A stretch of DNA of 64,000 nucleotides from Siccirubricoccus phaeus (GTDB lineage: Bacteria > Pseudomonadota > Alphaproteobacteria > Acetobacterales > Acetobacteraceae). The stretch lies in NCBI RefSeq assembly GCF_008360935.1, contig NZ_SRXO01000014.1, forward strand, positions 62,001 to 126,000. The letters are read 5' to 3'. The notes beneath the pieces are model-generated. The model was not told where the DNA came from. It saw nothing but the letters and a program-made list of their open reading frames with translations, and did no database searches. This document shows positions 1 to 7,396 of the stretch, piece by piece. The position numbers and the translations under genes were made by a program. How positions within the stretch are numbered: the first letter of the stretch is position 1; each line of letters begins with the position of its first letter.

Positions 1-432
1 GTGGAAGCCGAGCCGGGTGAAATTGGCGCTGAACCGCGCCTCCGGCGCCGCCACGCGGAAATCCGCGACGCAGGCCAGGCCGAGCCCGCCGCCGATCGCC
101 GGCCCCTGCACCGCCGCGACGATCGGCTTCTTCGTGCGGAACAGCCGCACCGCTTCCTTGTAGAGGTGCTGCACCGGCCCGCCGACCGGCACCTGGCCTT
201 CCTCCGTCCCGTCATCCCGCCGATTCGCGAAATTGGCGCCGGCGCAGAAGGATTTGCCCTCCGCGCAGAGCAGCACGGCGCGGATGGCGGGGTCGGCATC
301 GGCGGCGTCGAAGGCGGTGGCGATTTCGCGGATCAGCGGGGTGTCGAAGAAATTATGCGGCGGCCGCCGGATCTCGACGACCGCGACGGCGCCCTCCGTG
401 CTGGTGCCGATGCTGGTGAATGCTGGGGCCAT
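1..432 (-). CDS. Enoyl-CoA hydratase/isomerase, 5' part (runs off the window)
   Basis: The minus strand from an ATG at 432 reads without a stop to the window edge, giving the first 144 residues. The product shows the crotonase N-terminal fold: an early strand, the oxyanion-hole stretch around FCAGANF near residue 75, and a GPAIGGGLGLA stretch near residue 122 that supplies the second oxyanion glycine. Crotonases hydrate trans-2-enoyl-CoA in beta-oxidation, but the superfamily also holds isomerases and hydrolases, and the catalytic glutamates usually lie in the missing part, so the substrate is unknown. No gene lies just upstream of its start, so it is probably transcribed from its own promoter in 433-763. 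Confidence 0.85.
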   Translation of the reverse strand, partial: MAPAFTSIGTSTEGAVAVVEIRRPPHNFFDTPLIREIATAFDAADADPAIRAVLLCAEGKSFCAGANFANRRDDGTEEGQVPVGGPVQHLYKEAVRLFRTKKPIVAAVQGPAIGGGLGLACVADFRVAAPEARFSANFTRLGFH

Positions 433-763
433 CCGGCCGTCCTCCCGCTGCGTTGCCCGGAGCGGGTTCCCACTGGCCGGACCCGGTCAGCGTGAAGCCG
501 TGCTCCAGAAACATGACATCCGGGGCGGCCCCGGCCTGGCTGGGCGATGCGTTCCAGCCGGGCCGGGGCTGCCCTGGCCGGGGAGGATGCCGCGGAACGC
601 CCCCGGCCGGAAGAGCACCCCTCCGCCCGGCCAGCGTCGCGGTGCCGGCGCCGCCCGCCCCGCCCGCGGGCGCGCCCCCAGGGGCGCGGCCTCCGCCTTC
701 GCCCCCGCCTCGCGCACCGGCTATCGGCCTGATCGCATGCTCGGGCGGCCAGGCTCCGGTCTC
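433..763. other. Intergenic stretch, no gene recognised
   Basis: This stretch separates the start of the enoyl-CoA hydratase from the end of a 63-residue gene. It is very GC-rich and open in several frames, as expected by chance at this composition. None of those frames gives a protein with recognisable features or a good ribosome binding site. It presumably contains the hydratase promoter, but I cannot point to clear -35 and -10 boxes. Confidence 0.5.
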
Positions 764-955
764 TCAGGCGGAGGCCTTGGCCACCGGGCGCCGCCGCCGG
801 TTGGGCTGCATGGCCGGCCGCTCCGCCGCCACCGCCGGCTTGGCCGGCCCGGCCTGATCCGGCCGCTTCGCCCCCGCCTCGGGCCGCGCCGACAGCCGGT
901 CCAGCGCCATCAGCGTCACCAGCGTCGTGACGCCCAGGGAATGATGCCGTTCCAT
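764..955 (-). CDS. Hypothetical small basic protein, 63 aa
   Basis: This short frame starts with ATG at 955, 13 bases after the stop of the 173-residue gene on the same strand, so the two are probably co-transcribed. The N-terminal 20 residues are mildly hydrophobic. The rest is rich in Ala, Pro, Arg and Lys and ends in a cluster of four arginines, which suggests nucleic-acid or membrane-surface binding, though nothing more specific. I recognise no domain. The frame could be chance at this GC content; its position and start codon argue modestly for a real gene. Confidence 0.4.
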   Translation of the reverse strand: MERHHSLGVTTLVTLMALDRLSARPEAGAKRPDQAGPAKPAVAAERPAMQPNRRRRPVAKASA

Positions 956-968
956 CCGCGCCTCCCTA

Positions 969-1490
969 TCAGTGCAGCACGGTCCAGGGCGGCAGGCGCC
1001 AGCCCTCCGGCTCGGACGCCGGGGGCTGCGGCGCCAGGGCGGTGAAGCGCAGCCCGGCCGAGGCGAAGAGGGCGCCGAGGCCGGAGAGCGCCTCCGCCGC
1101 CTCCGGCGCCGCCTCCGGCCGCAGCATGCCCTCGCCGAGGCAGCCGGCGGCGGCGGTGGCCTCGCCGAGCTGGGCGAGGCGGGCGGCGCGCAGGAGCTGC
1201 GCCTCATCGGCGCCGAGGCAGGGGCAGCGCGGGGCGTGGACGTCGATCTGCCGGCGGGCGCCGCGGGCGACCTGCCGCATGAAGCCGTCCAGCGCATCGG
1301 CGGTGGGGCCGGGCAGGGCGGCCATGGCCAGAGCGTGGCGCAGCCTGCCGGTAGGGTCGCCGCCGCCGCGCAGATCCGCCACCCACCAGCGCAGGGCGAG
1401 CAGCAGGATGGACTCCGCGGGCCGGAGATCGGCGGTGGTGGGCGGCTCCTGGCGCAGGATGCGGGGGGCGAAGGTGAGGATTCGGCCCAT
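969..1490 (-). CDS. Hypothetical protein, 173 aa
   Basis: An ATG at 1490 opens a 173-residue frame with balanced composition, a predicted mostly helical middle and one CPC motif near residue 89. I do not recognise a family. The protein has no signal peptide or membrane segment, so it is likely cytoplasmic. A perfect inverted repeat at 1529-1545, directly upstream, is placed well for an operator. The 63-residue gene follows 13 bases downstream. Coding is supported by the long frame, sensible composition and clean start; function is unknown. Confidence 0.6.
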   Translation of the reverse strand: MGRILTFAPRILRQEPPTTADLRPAESILLLALRWWVADLRGGGDPTGRLRHALAMAALPGPTADALDGFMRQVARGARRQIDVHAPRCPCLGADEAQLLRAARLAQLGEATAAAGCLGEGMLRPEAAPEAAEALSGLGALFASAGLRFTALAPQPPASEPEGWRLPPWTVLH

Positions 1491-1528
1491 GGGACGGCTC
1501 CGCTGTGGCCCATCTGGGATAGGCTAAT

Positions 1529-1545
1529 TTGCGAATGCGTCGCAA
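1529..1545. promoter_or_regulatory. Perfect inverted repeat upstream of the 173-aa gene, candidate operator
   Basis: The site reads TTGCGA, a five-base spacer, then TCGCAA: a perfect 6-5-6 dyad in a locally AT-richer stretch 39 bases before the start codon of the minus-strand gene at 1490. Dyads of this size and place are typical of dimeric repressors of the MarR or TetR type. No regulator gene is adjacent, so the binding protein is unknown. Confidence 0.35.
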
Positions 1546-1565
1546 GTGCAGATTCGCGCGTCGCC

Positions 1566-1844
1566 GTGGATACCTTCTTCCAGGTCTTCTACGACCACGA
1601 CCTCGTCATCGCCGCCGCCAGCTTCCGGCTTCCCGAGAATGTCGAGGACCTCCGGCTGGCCGCCGCCGCCGGCGATGCCCATGCCGCCGGCAACGAGAAG
1701 GACAACGTCATCACCGGCAATGCCGGCGCCAACCTGCTGATCGGCTTCGAAGGCGCGGACAGCCTCCTCGGCGGGGCGGGCGACGACACGCTCTATGGCG
1801 GCGCGGATCTGGATTTCCTCGCCGGCTGGGCCGTGATCGGTTGA
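1566..1844 (+). pseudogene. Fragment of an RTX (hemolysin-type calcium-binding repeat) protein
   Basis: The plus strand here encodes about 92 residues typical of the repeat region of RTX proteins: a strand resembling SFRLPENVEDLRL, then GNEKDNVITGN and GGAGDDTLYGGADLD, matching the nine-residue GGxGxDxLx calcium-binding pattern. RTX proteins are secreted by type I systems and are normally many hundreds of residues long. Here there is no N-terminal domain, only two or three repeats, and the C-terminal secretion signal is missing. A GTG at 1566 could start translation, but no ribosome binding site is evident. I read it as the remnant of a larger gene, ended just before the palindromic repeats at 1891. 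Confidence 0.6.
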
Positions 1845-1890
1845 GGTCGAATCGACCGAAACCGTGAATCACGCGACCGAACAAAGGGCT

Positions 1891-2031
1891 AGAGCGGGGC
1901 GGGTGAGCGCAGCTCAGCCGATCCCGCTCTAGAGCAGATCGCCGGAGGGCGGTATCGCCCGGAGGCGTGAAGCTGCTCTACAATCCATAAGCTAGAGCGG
2001 TTTCGCGCTGCACAGTCAGCGTGAAACCGCT
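1891..2031. repeat. Cluster of three palindromic hairpins (repeat family A)
   Basis: Three consecutive stem-loops lie at 1891-1930 (ends AGAGCGGG and CCCGCTCT), 1931-1979 (ends AGAGCAG and CTGCTCT) and 1996-2031 (AGCGGTTTC paired with GAAACCGCT). The second and third units recur almost unchanged at 57994-58101, and a diverged version is at 13164-13266. This modular, dispersed, non-coding palindromic structure is characteristic of REP or MITE-like intergenic elements. Confidence 0.75.
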
Positions 2032-2149
2032 AGTGTCCTGCCCGCGAAGTTCGCTGGATTTCCAGCGAACGCAGCGGACAGGCAGGCCACTGAAAACACA
2101 AGCCAGTGGCCCGAGACCGAAATCCGCAGGACTGCGGAAGCGGGCCACC
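2032..2149. repeat. Palindromic repeat, second copy inverted at 53702-53820
   Basis: A roughly 118-bp element directly follows the family A hairpins. It contains a perfect 10-bp stem at 2049-2070 (GTTCGCTGGA, two-base loop, TCCAGCGAAC). The same element occurs in reverse orientation at 53702-53820 with about nine of ten bases identical by eye. It encodes no convincing protein in any frame; the open frames through it are by-products of composition. Confidence 0.75.
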
Positions 2150-2237
2150 AGGCCCCTTCCCTCCCGCCCCGCCACCCCTGCCCCGCGCACGCACCCTTGC
2201 CCCGCCGCGGCACCTCGGCCATGACTGCCGCCGCGCC

Positions 2238-2855
2238 ATGCCGACCGACCTGCCCAACCTGCTGACGCTTTCCCGCATCGCCGCCATCCCGCTGCTGGTG
2301 GTGATGGTGGCGCTGCGCCTGCCCTGGGCCGATCTCGCCGCCTGCGCCGTCTTCTCCGCCGCCGCCATCACGGATTATTTCGACGGCAAGATCGCCCGCC
2401 AGCGCGATGCCGTCTCCGGCTTCGGCCGCATGCTGGACCCCATCGCGGACAAGCTACTGGTCGGCGCCGCCCTCATGCTGCTGGCGGGGTTCGACCGGCT
2501 GGGCGGCGGCCTCGCCCTCTACCCCGCCATCCTCATCCTGCTCAGGGAAATCCTGGTCTCCGGCCTGCGCGAATACCTCGCCCAGCTCCGGGTCGGGCTG
2601 CCGGTCACGCCGCTCGCCAAGTGGAAGACCGGCTTCCAGATGGGCGCCCTCGGCACCCTGCTGGCCGGGGACAGCGGCGCCCGGGTGCTCGGCCTCGGCT
2701 TCCTCCCCGTCTCCGTGATCGGGGAGGCGATGCTCTGGACCGCCGCCGCCCTCACCCTGGTCACCGGCTGGGACTACCTCACCGCCGGGCTGCGCCATGC
2801 CGAGGCGGAGGATGGCAGCCGCACCCGCGCCCCCGGGCCGGCGGTCCGCCCTTGA
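2238..2855 (+). CDS. pgsA: CDP-diacylglycerol-glycerol-3-phosphate 3-phosphatidyltransferase
   Basis: This 205-residue inner-membrane enzyme makes phosphatidylglycerol phosphate from CDP-diacylglycerol and glycerol 3-phosphate, the committed step to phosphatidylglycerol and cardiolipin. The full CDP-alcohol phosphotransferase signature is present: D49-G50-x2-A53-R54-x8-G63-x3-D67-x3-D71. Several hydrophobic helices flank it. The start at 2238 gives the usual length and N-terminus (MPTDLPNLLTLSR). The following lipoprotein, moaD and moaE lie on the same strand; the pgsA-moaD-moaE order is common in alphaproteobacteria. The repeats at 1891-2149 end shortly before the start codon. Confidence 0.93.
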   Translation: MPTDLPNLLTLSRIAAIPLLVVMVALRLPWADLAACAVFSAAAITDYFDGKIARQRDAVSGFGRMLDPIADKLLVGAALMLLAGFDRLGGGLALYPAILILLREILVSGLREYLAQLRVGLPVTPLAKWKTGFQMGALGTLLAGDSGARVLGLGFLPVSVIGEAMLWTAAALTLVTGWDYLTAGLRHAEAEDGSRTRAPGPAVRP

Positions 2856-2920
2856 GACGTCCCGGCCGCGGACGCATCTTCCGACCAATCCCGGGCGTTT
2901 CCGGGTTCCAGGAGTTCGCC

Positions 2921-3586
2921 ATGCAACGCAAGCAGGGATGGGGCAAGCACGGGTGGAAGGCCCCCGCCGGGGCGGCGCTGGCCGCGGCGCTCGCGCTCGG
3001 GGCCTGTTCCCGGGTGGAGAGCGGCGGCTATGCGGTGACCGACGGCATCACCCAGGCCGGCGCGGCGGTCGGCGCCCCTTGGGGCAGCATGCGGGTGACG
3101 CCGCCGGGCGAAGGCGCCACCATCGACCGGGTGCGCGGCGTCGCCGCCCCCACCGCCTCCCTCCAGACCGAACAGGGCAATGTCTGGCCGGCCGGGGAGG
3201 CGCCGCGCGCCACCCTCGCCAATCCGGATGCGGCGCTGCGCAACATCCCCACCTACCGCCCGGGCGAACTGGACCGCATGTCCGCCCCCGCCGGCCGTTC
3301 CGACTGGCAGCCGCAGGATCCGCCGCCGGTGCGCCCGGCCCCGGCCGACCTCAACCTGCAGCCCCTGGTGCCCGCCCCACCGCCGCCGCCCATCACCGGC
3401 CCCGGCCCGCGCACCGATGCCGGCCAGGTGATCCAGACGCCGCGGGGCCCCTACGCCACCAGCGGCGGCACCGACCGGGTGCAGAGCGTCAATGGCCCGG
3501 ACGGCACCGGCGTCGCGGTGCGGGACGGCAATTTCGTCACCCTCGCCACCCCGAACGGCCCCCAGACGGTGGTGCAGCCGCGGTAG
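2921..3586 (+). CDS. Proline-rich lipoprotein of unknown function, 221 aa
   Basis: The protein opens with a positively charged N-terminus, a short hydrophobic stretch and a lipobox LGAC with the acylated cysteine at residue 29, so it should be exported and lipidated. The mature part is low in regular structure, rich in Gly, Pro and Ala, with a proline run near residue 160. A ribosome binding site, AGGAG, lies eight bases before the ATG at 2921. It sits 65 bp after pgsA and 6 bp before moaD, so it is probably in the same transcript. I recognise no family. Confidence 0.7.
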   Translation: MQRKQGWGKHGWKAPAGAALAAALALGACSRVESGGYAVTDGITQAGAAVGAPWGSMRVTPPGEGATIDRVRGVAAPTASLQTEQGNVWPAGEAPRATLANPDAALRNIPTYRPGELDRMSAPAGRSDWQPQDPPPVRPAPADLNLQPLVPAPPPPPITGPGPRTDAGQVIQTPRGPYATSGGTDRVQSVNGPDGTGVAVRDGNFVTLATPNGPQTVVQPR

Positions 3587-3592
3587 GCCCCG

Positions 3593-3844
3593 ATGCGCGT
3601 GCTCTATTTCGCCTGGGTACGGCAGAAGGTGGGACGGGCGGAGGAGGAGGTGGCGCCCCCCGCCGAGGTGCGGGACGTCGCCGGCCTCGTCGCCTGGCTC
3701 GCGGCGCAGAGCCCGGGCCATGCCGCCGCCTTCGCCAATGCCAGGACGATCCGCGCCGCGGTGAACCAGGAATTCGCCACGCCGGACCAGGCGGTGGGCC
3801 CGGGCGACGAGGTGGCCTTCTTCCCCCCGGTGACCGGCGGATGA
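3593..3844 (+). CDS. moaD: Molybdopterin synthase small subunit (sulfur carrier)
   Basis: The 83-residue product has the ubiquitin-like length and composition of MoaD and ends in the required Gly-Gly (residues 82-83), which is thiocarboxylated and donates sulfur for the dithiolene of molybdopterin. The stop codon overlaps the moaE start by four bases (ATGA), the classic arrangement for the two molybdopterin synthase subunits, and implies translational coupling. No other moa gene lies nearby in this window. Confidence 0.93.
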   Translation: MRVLYFAWVRQKVGRAEEEVAPPAEVRDVAGLVAWLAAQSPGHAAAFANARTIRAAVNQEFATPDQAVGPGDEVAFFPPVTGG

Positions 3845-4302
3845 GCGTGACCCCCACCATCCGCATCCAGGAAGCGCCCTTCGACCTGGCGGTGGAGACG
3901 GCGGCGCTGACCGCGGGGCGGGAGGATGTCGGCGGCCTCGCCAGCTTCCTCGGGCTGTGCCGGGCGGATGACGGGCTTTCGGCGCTGGTGCTGGAACACT
4001 ATCCCGGCATGACGGAGCGGGCGATCGCGGCGATCGCCGGCGAGGCCTGCCTGCGCTGGCCGCTCACCGGCTGCACCGTCGTCCACCGGGTCGGGCGGCT
4101 GCCGCCGGGGGCGCCGATCGTGCTGGTCCTCACCGCCTCCTCCCACCGCGCCGCGGCGCTCGAGAGCTGCGCCTTCCTGATCGACTGGCTGAAGACCCGC
4201 GCCCCCTTCTGGAAGCGCGAGGAATTCGCCGATGGGCGGGAGCGCTGGGTGGCGGCCAAGGCGGAGGACGACGAGGCCGCCGCGCGCTGGGACAGGGCAT
4301 GA
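3841..4302 (+). CDS. moaE: Molybdopterin synthase catalytic subunit
   Basis: MoaE converts precursor Z (cyclic pyranopterin monophosphate) into molybdopterin with two thiocarboxylated MoaD subunits. The 153-residue length is standard. Characteristic features include the HYPGMTE stretch near residue 51, the VVHRVGRLPPGAP stretch near residue 80 and a C-terminal APFWKRE segment near residue 120, containing the conserved lysine of the active site. It overlaps moaD by four bases and the next gene by four bases, so all three are read as one unit. Confidence 0.93.
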   Translation: MSVTPTIRIQEAPFDLAVETAALTAGREDVGGLASFLGLCRADDGLSALVLEHYPGMTERAIAAIAGEACLRWPLTGCTVVHRVGRLPPGAPIVLVLTASSHRAAALESCAFLIDWLKTRAPFWKREEFADGRERWVAAKAEDDEAAARWDRA

Positions 4303-4670
4303 CGCTCGGCCCCCTGGCGCGGCTGGAGCTGGCCTGCCGCGACCCAAGGCGGCAGCAGGCCTTCTTCGGCGGCATCCTCGGGCTGAAGCCGGCGCTCGGC
4401 ACGGACGGCCCGCCGCGCTTCGTCCTCGGCGGGGTGGAGCTGGTGCTGCGGGCGCGGGGCGACGCGCTGTTCCCCGCCCATCCGCGCGGCGATGCCGGGG
4501 CGCTGCTCGCCTTCCCCGTGCCGGATGACGAGCTGGAGCGCTGGCACCGCCGCATGCTGACCGCCCGGGTCGCGGTGCTGGATGCGCCGGGCCCGGCCGG
4601 CGCGCCGCCGCGCATGCTGCGCATCGCCGACCCGGAGGGGAATGTGGTGGAGCTTTACGCCGCCAGGTGA
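4299..4670 (+). CDS. VOC (glyoxalase/bleomycin-resistance fold) family protein
   Basis: This 123-residue protein is the length of a single vicinal-oxygen-chelate domain. It shows the usual pattern of two beta-alpha-beta-beta-beta modules, with a first helix carrying ELACRDPRRQQAFFGGILGL and a last strand DPEGNVVELYA, whose glutamate is a metal ligand in active members. The family spans glyoxalases, dioxygenases and resistance proteins, so no substrate can be named. It overlaps moaE and the following gene by four bases each (ATGA), so it belongs to this operon, although a role in molybdenum cofactor synthesis is not implied. Confidence 0.8.
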   Translation: MTLGPLARLELACRDPRRQQAFFGGILGLKPALGTDGPPRFVLGGVELVLRARGDALFPAHPRGDAGALLAFPVPDDELERWHRRMLTARVAVLDAPGPAGAPPRMLRIADPEGNVVELYAAR

Positions 4671-6031
4671 AGGGCGCGCTCGCCCTTCCGGCCGGGGCGG
4701 CGCTGCTGCTCTGGCCCGCGGCGCTGAATGGCTATCCGCTGCTCTTCAGCGATACCGGCGCCTTCCTGGCCCAGACGGTGCAGGGCTGGGCGGTGTGGGA
4801 CAAGCCTTTCATCTACGGGCCGGCGCTGCACCTGTTCCATGGGCGGGTGACGCTGTGGGGGCCGGTGGCGGCGCAGGCCCTGGCGCTGTCCTGGCTGCTG
4901 CGGCTGACGGCGCGGGTGCTGGGGCGGCCGGGGTGGCACCTGCCGCTCTGCGCCCTGCTGGCCCTGGGCAGCGCGGCACCCTGGTTCACCGCCACGCTGA
5001 TGCCGGATTGGCTGGCCCCGGCGCTGGTGCTGGCGATGTTCCTGCTGGGCTTTGGCGGGGCGGCGCTGCGGCGCGCGGAGCACTGGGGCGTGGCGGCGCT
5101 GGCGGTGCTGGCGGTGGCGGCGCATCTCTCTCACCTGCCGCTGGCCGTGGCGCTGCTGGTGGCGGTGCTGGGGCTGCGCGGCTGGCGGGCGGCGGGGCGC
5201 TGCGCCCTGCCGGTGGCGCTGGCGGTGGGCCTGCTGCTGGGCAGCAATCTCTGGGCGCAGGGGCGGCTGGCGCTGTCGCCCTATGGCACGGTCTTCGCCC
5301 TGGCGCGGCTGGTGGCGGATGGCCCGGCCGCCCGCACCATCATGGCGCGCTGTCCAGGGGCGGGCTGGCATCTCTGCGCCTGGGCCGGGCGGCTGCCGGC
5401 GGATGCGGATGATTTCCTGTGGTCCGGCGACGGCCCGGTCTGGGGGAAGCGGACGGATGGCGCCCGGCCCGGCGGGCCGATCAGCCTGGCGCCCGAGGCC
5501 ACGGCGATCCTGCGCGAGACGCTGCTGCGGGAGCCGGGGGCGGTGCTGCTGGCCGCCCTGCGCAACGCCGCGCGGCAGCTTGTGCTGCTGCGCGTCGGGG
5601 ACACGCTGGGGCCGGAGAATCTGGCCCTTTTCGTGGGGCGGCAGCTCGCCCTTGGCTTCCCCCCGGCGGAGCAGGCGCGCTTCGCCGCCGGGCGGCAGGC
5701 GCGGGGAGAGCTGCCGGCGGCGGCGGCGCCGTTCCTCTGGCCGCATCTGCCGCTGCTGGGGGTGGGGCTGGGGCTGACGCTCTGGGTCGCCTGGCGCGGC
5801 GCGGGGGTGGGGCGGGGGCTGGCGGTGCTGGTGCTGCTCGGCCTGCTGGCCAATGCCGCCGCCACCGGCGCCCTTTCCGGCCCGCATGACCGCTACCAGG
5901 CGCGGATGGCGTGGCTGCTGCTGGTCGCCGCCCCCTCCCTCCCCCGCGGAGCGGGGGAGGGTCGGGGTGGGGGTGCGGGTGGGAGTGGCGCGGCGGCCGT
6001 ACCCACGCCGCGACCGTCGCCACAACCGTAA
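4667..6031 (+). CDS. Polytopic membrane protein of unknown function, 454 aa
   Basis: The protein has about nine to ten hydrophobic segments distributed along its length and a cytoplasmic or periplasmic loop near residues 225-290, an architecture seen in membrane glycosyltransferase-like proteins. I cannot assign a family. The final 30 residues, from about 424, are a Gly/Pro/Arg-rich tail that does not resemble the rest. This tail is encoded by the palindromic repeat that starts at 5933, so the natural C-terminus was probably nearer residue 422. The gene starts inside the stop codon of the VOC gene and closes the pgsA-to-membrane-protein operon. Confidence 0.7.
   Translation: MKGALALPAGAALLLWPAALNGYPLLFSDTGAFLAQTVQGWAVWDKPFIYGPALHLFHGRVTLWGPVAAQALALSWLLRLTARVLGRPGWHLPLCALLALGSAAPWFTATLMPDWLAPALVLAMFLLGFGGAALRRAEHWGVAALAVLAVAAHLSHLPLAVALLVAVLGLRGWRAAGRCALPVALAVGLLLGSNLWAQGRLALSPYGTVFALARLVADGPAARTIMARCPGAGWHLCAWAGRLPADADDFLWSGDGPVWGKRTDGARPGGPISLAPEATAILRETLLREPGAVLLAALRNAARQLVLLRVGDTLGPENLALFVGRQLALGFPPAEQARFAAGRQARGELPAAAAPFLWPHLPLLGVGLGLTLWVAWRGAGVGRGLAVLVLLGLLANAAATGALSGPHDRYQARMAWLLLVAAPSLPRGAGEGRGGGAGGSGAAAVPTPRPSPQP
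5933..5961. repeat. CCTCCCCCGC palindrome (repeat family D), inside a reading frame
   Basis: The stretch CCCTCCCTCCCCCGC-GGA-GCGGGGGAGGG is a near-perfect hairpin followed by GTCGGGGTGGGGGTG. Relatives occur at 16911-17016 and 19785-19812 next to metK and dnaQ. Here the element lies within the 3' end of the membrane protein gene and supplies its last codons. Confidence 0.65.
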
Positions 6032-6127
6032 CGCCACCCCGGCCCTCCCCCCGCAGAGCGTGCTCGGCGCCTGGCTGGCGTTCGGCTTGTTCGGCGGTTG
6101 GACGGTCGGGTCTGAAACCCAAGGTTT

Positions 6128-6186
6128 CCAAAGGCCCTTCGGCCTTTGGCGGGGAGAGCCCGAGAGGGGGCGGAGCCCCCCTCTCG
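6128..6186. terminator. Two strong hairpins between genes, probable terminator
   Basis: A perfect palindrome at 6128-6149 (CCAAAGGC paired with GCCTTTGG) is followed at 6161-6186 by CGAGAGGGGG paired with GCCCCCCTCTCG. They lie after the membrane protein gene and before the next plus-strand gene. No T-run follows, so efficient termination is not certain. The same pair of hairpins occurs in inverted order at 43177-43231. Confidence 0.5.
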
Positions 6187-6250
6187 GCCCCTTGCCGGGC
6201 GCCACCGCCAGTGCTGCAACCGCTCCGCACAAACCCCCGGGAGGAACCCC

Positions 6251-7396
6251 ATGGCCACGCGCATCATCCGCGCCGAAAGCTTCGTCTGCCGCGCCGCCAT
6301 CGCCACGCCGGTGGTGAACGCCTTCGGCGCGATGGCGGAGCGCGTGGCGGTCTTCATCCGCCTCACCGATGCCGATGGCGTCAGCGGCTGGGGCGAGATC
6401 TGGGCCAATTTCCCCACCATCAGCGCCGAGCACCGCGCCCGGCTGTTCGACGCCTTCATCGCCCCCCGGCTGCTGGGCCGCCAGATTGCGGACCCCGCCG
6501 GCTTCTGGGCGGAGACCGACCGCGCCCTGCATCTCTGGGGCCTGCAGGCCGGCGAGCCGGGGGCGTTCTCCGCCGCCCTGGCCGGCGCCGACCTGGCGCT
6601 GCACGACCTCCTCGCCCGCCGCGCCGGGCTGCCGCTCTGGCGCTGGTGGGGCGGGACCGATGGCGGCCCGGTGCCCGCCTATGCCAGCGGCCTGAACCCG
6701 GACGCCCAGGCCCTGGCGCAGGTGGAGGAGGCCCGCGCCGCCGGCCATCGCGCCTTCAAGATCAAGATCGGCTTCGGCGAGGAGCGCGACCTCGCCACCC
6801 TGCGCCCGGTCTTCGCCGGGCTGCGGGAGGGGGAGCGGGTGATGGTGGACATCAACCAGGGCTGGGAGCTGCGCCGCGCCACCCGCATGGTGGGGGTGCT
6901 GGGCGAATTCCCCCTGACCTGGATCGAGGAGCCGCTGGCGGCCGACCGCCCGGCCTGGGAATGGGCGCAGGTCTCCGGCGCCAGCCGGGCGCCGCTGGCC
7001 GCCGGCGAGAACCTCCGCGGCGCGCTGGAATTCCATCAGGCCCTGGCGGGCTGCCATCTGGGCTTCGTGCAGCCGGATTGCGGCAAATGGGGCGGCGCCT
7101 CCGCGACGCTGCCGGTGGCGCGGGCGGTGGTGGCCTCCGGCCGCGCCTATTGCCCGCATTTCCTCGGCGGCGGGGTGGGGCAGCTCGCCTCCCTGCATCT
7201 GCTGGCGGCGGTGCGCGGCCCGGGGCTGCTGGAGATGGATGCCAACCCCAACCCGCTGCGCAGCCTGCTGACGGACCAGGTGCTGCGGCTGGAGGCGGGA
7301 CGGCTGGCGCTGCCGGAAGGCCCCGGCCTCGGCCTGCTGCCGGAGCCGGCGATGTTCGAGCGCCATATCGCCACAAGGAGCTGCCGGGAGGCCTGA
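6251..7396 (+). CDS. Mandelate racemase/muconate lactonizing enzyme (enolase superfamily)
   Basis: The 381-residue protein has the two-domain enolase-superfamily build. Visible catalytic elements are the KIKIG motif (K170 and K172, one the likely general base), metal ligands D200 in VDINQGW, E226 in IEEPL and E253 in GENL, and H303 in CPHFLGGG. These enzymes abstract the alpha proton of a carboxylate and racemise or dehydrate it. The lysine-plus-histidine arrangement fits the mandelate racemase subgroup, which acts on hydroxy acids or sugar acids. A strong GGGAGGA ribosome binding site precedes the ATG at 6251. It is flanked by hairpins on both sides and looks monocistronic. Confidence 0.85.
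   Translation: MATRIIRAESFVCRAAIATPVVNAFGAMAERVAVFIRLTDADGVSGWGEIWANFPTISAEHRARLFDAFIAPRLLGRQIADPAGFWAETDRALHLWGLQAGEPGAFSAALAGADLALHDLLARRAGLPLWRWWGGTDGGPVPAYASGLNPDAQALAQVEEARAAGHRAFKIKIGFGEERDLATLRPVFAGLREGERVMVDINQGWELRRATRMVGVLGEFPLTWIEEPLAADRPAWEWAQVSGASRAPLAAGENLRGALEFHQALAGCHLGFVQPDCGKWGGASATLPVARAVVASGRAYCPHFLGGGVGQLASLHLLAAVRGPGLLEMDANPNPLRSLLTDQVLRLEAGRLALPEGPGLGLLPEPAMFERHIATRSCREA

Noticed and set aside
1-1045. Long plus-strand frames over the enoyl-CoA hydratase and downstream spacer
   Set aside because: They read antisense to a clear crotonase or cross repeats, and are Arg/Gly/Pro-rich without any domain.
1845-2237. Possible small proteins in the palindromic repeats, also seen as frames at 53.7 kb
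   Set aside because: The same peptide-like reading appears wherever the repeat is copied, in either orientation and without start signals, so it reflects the repeat, not a gene.
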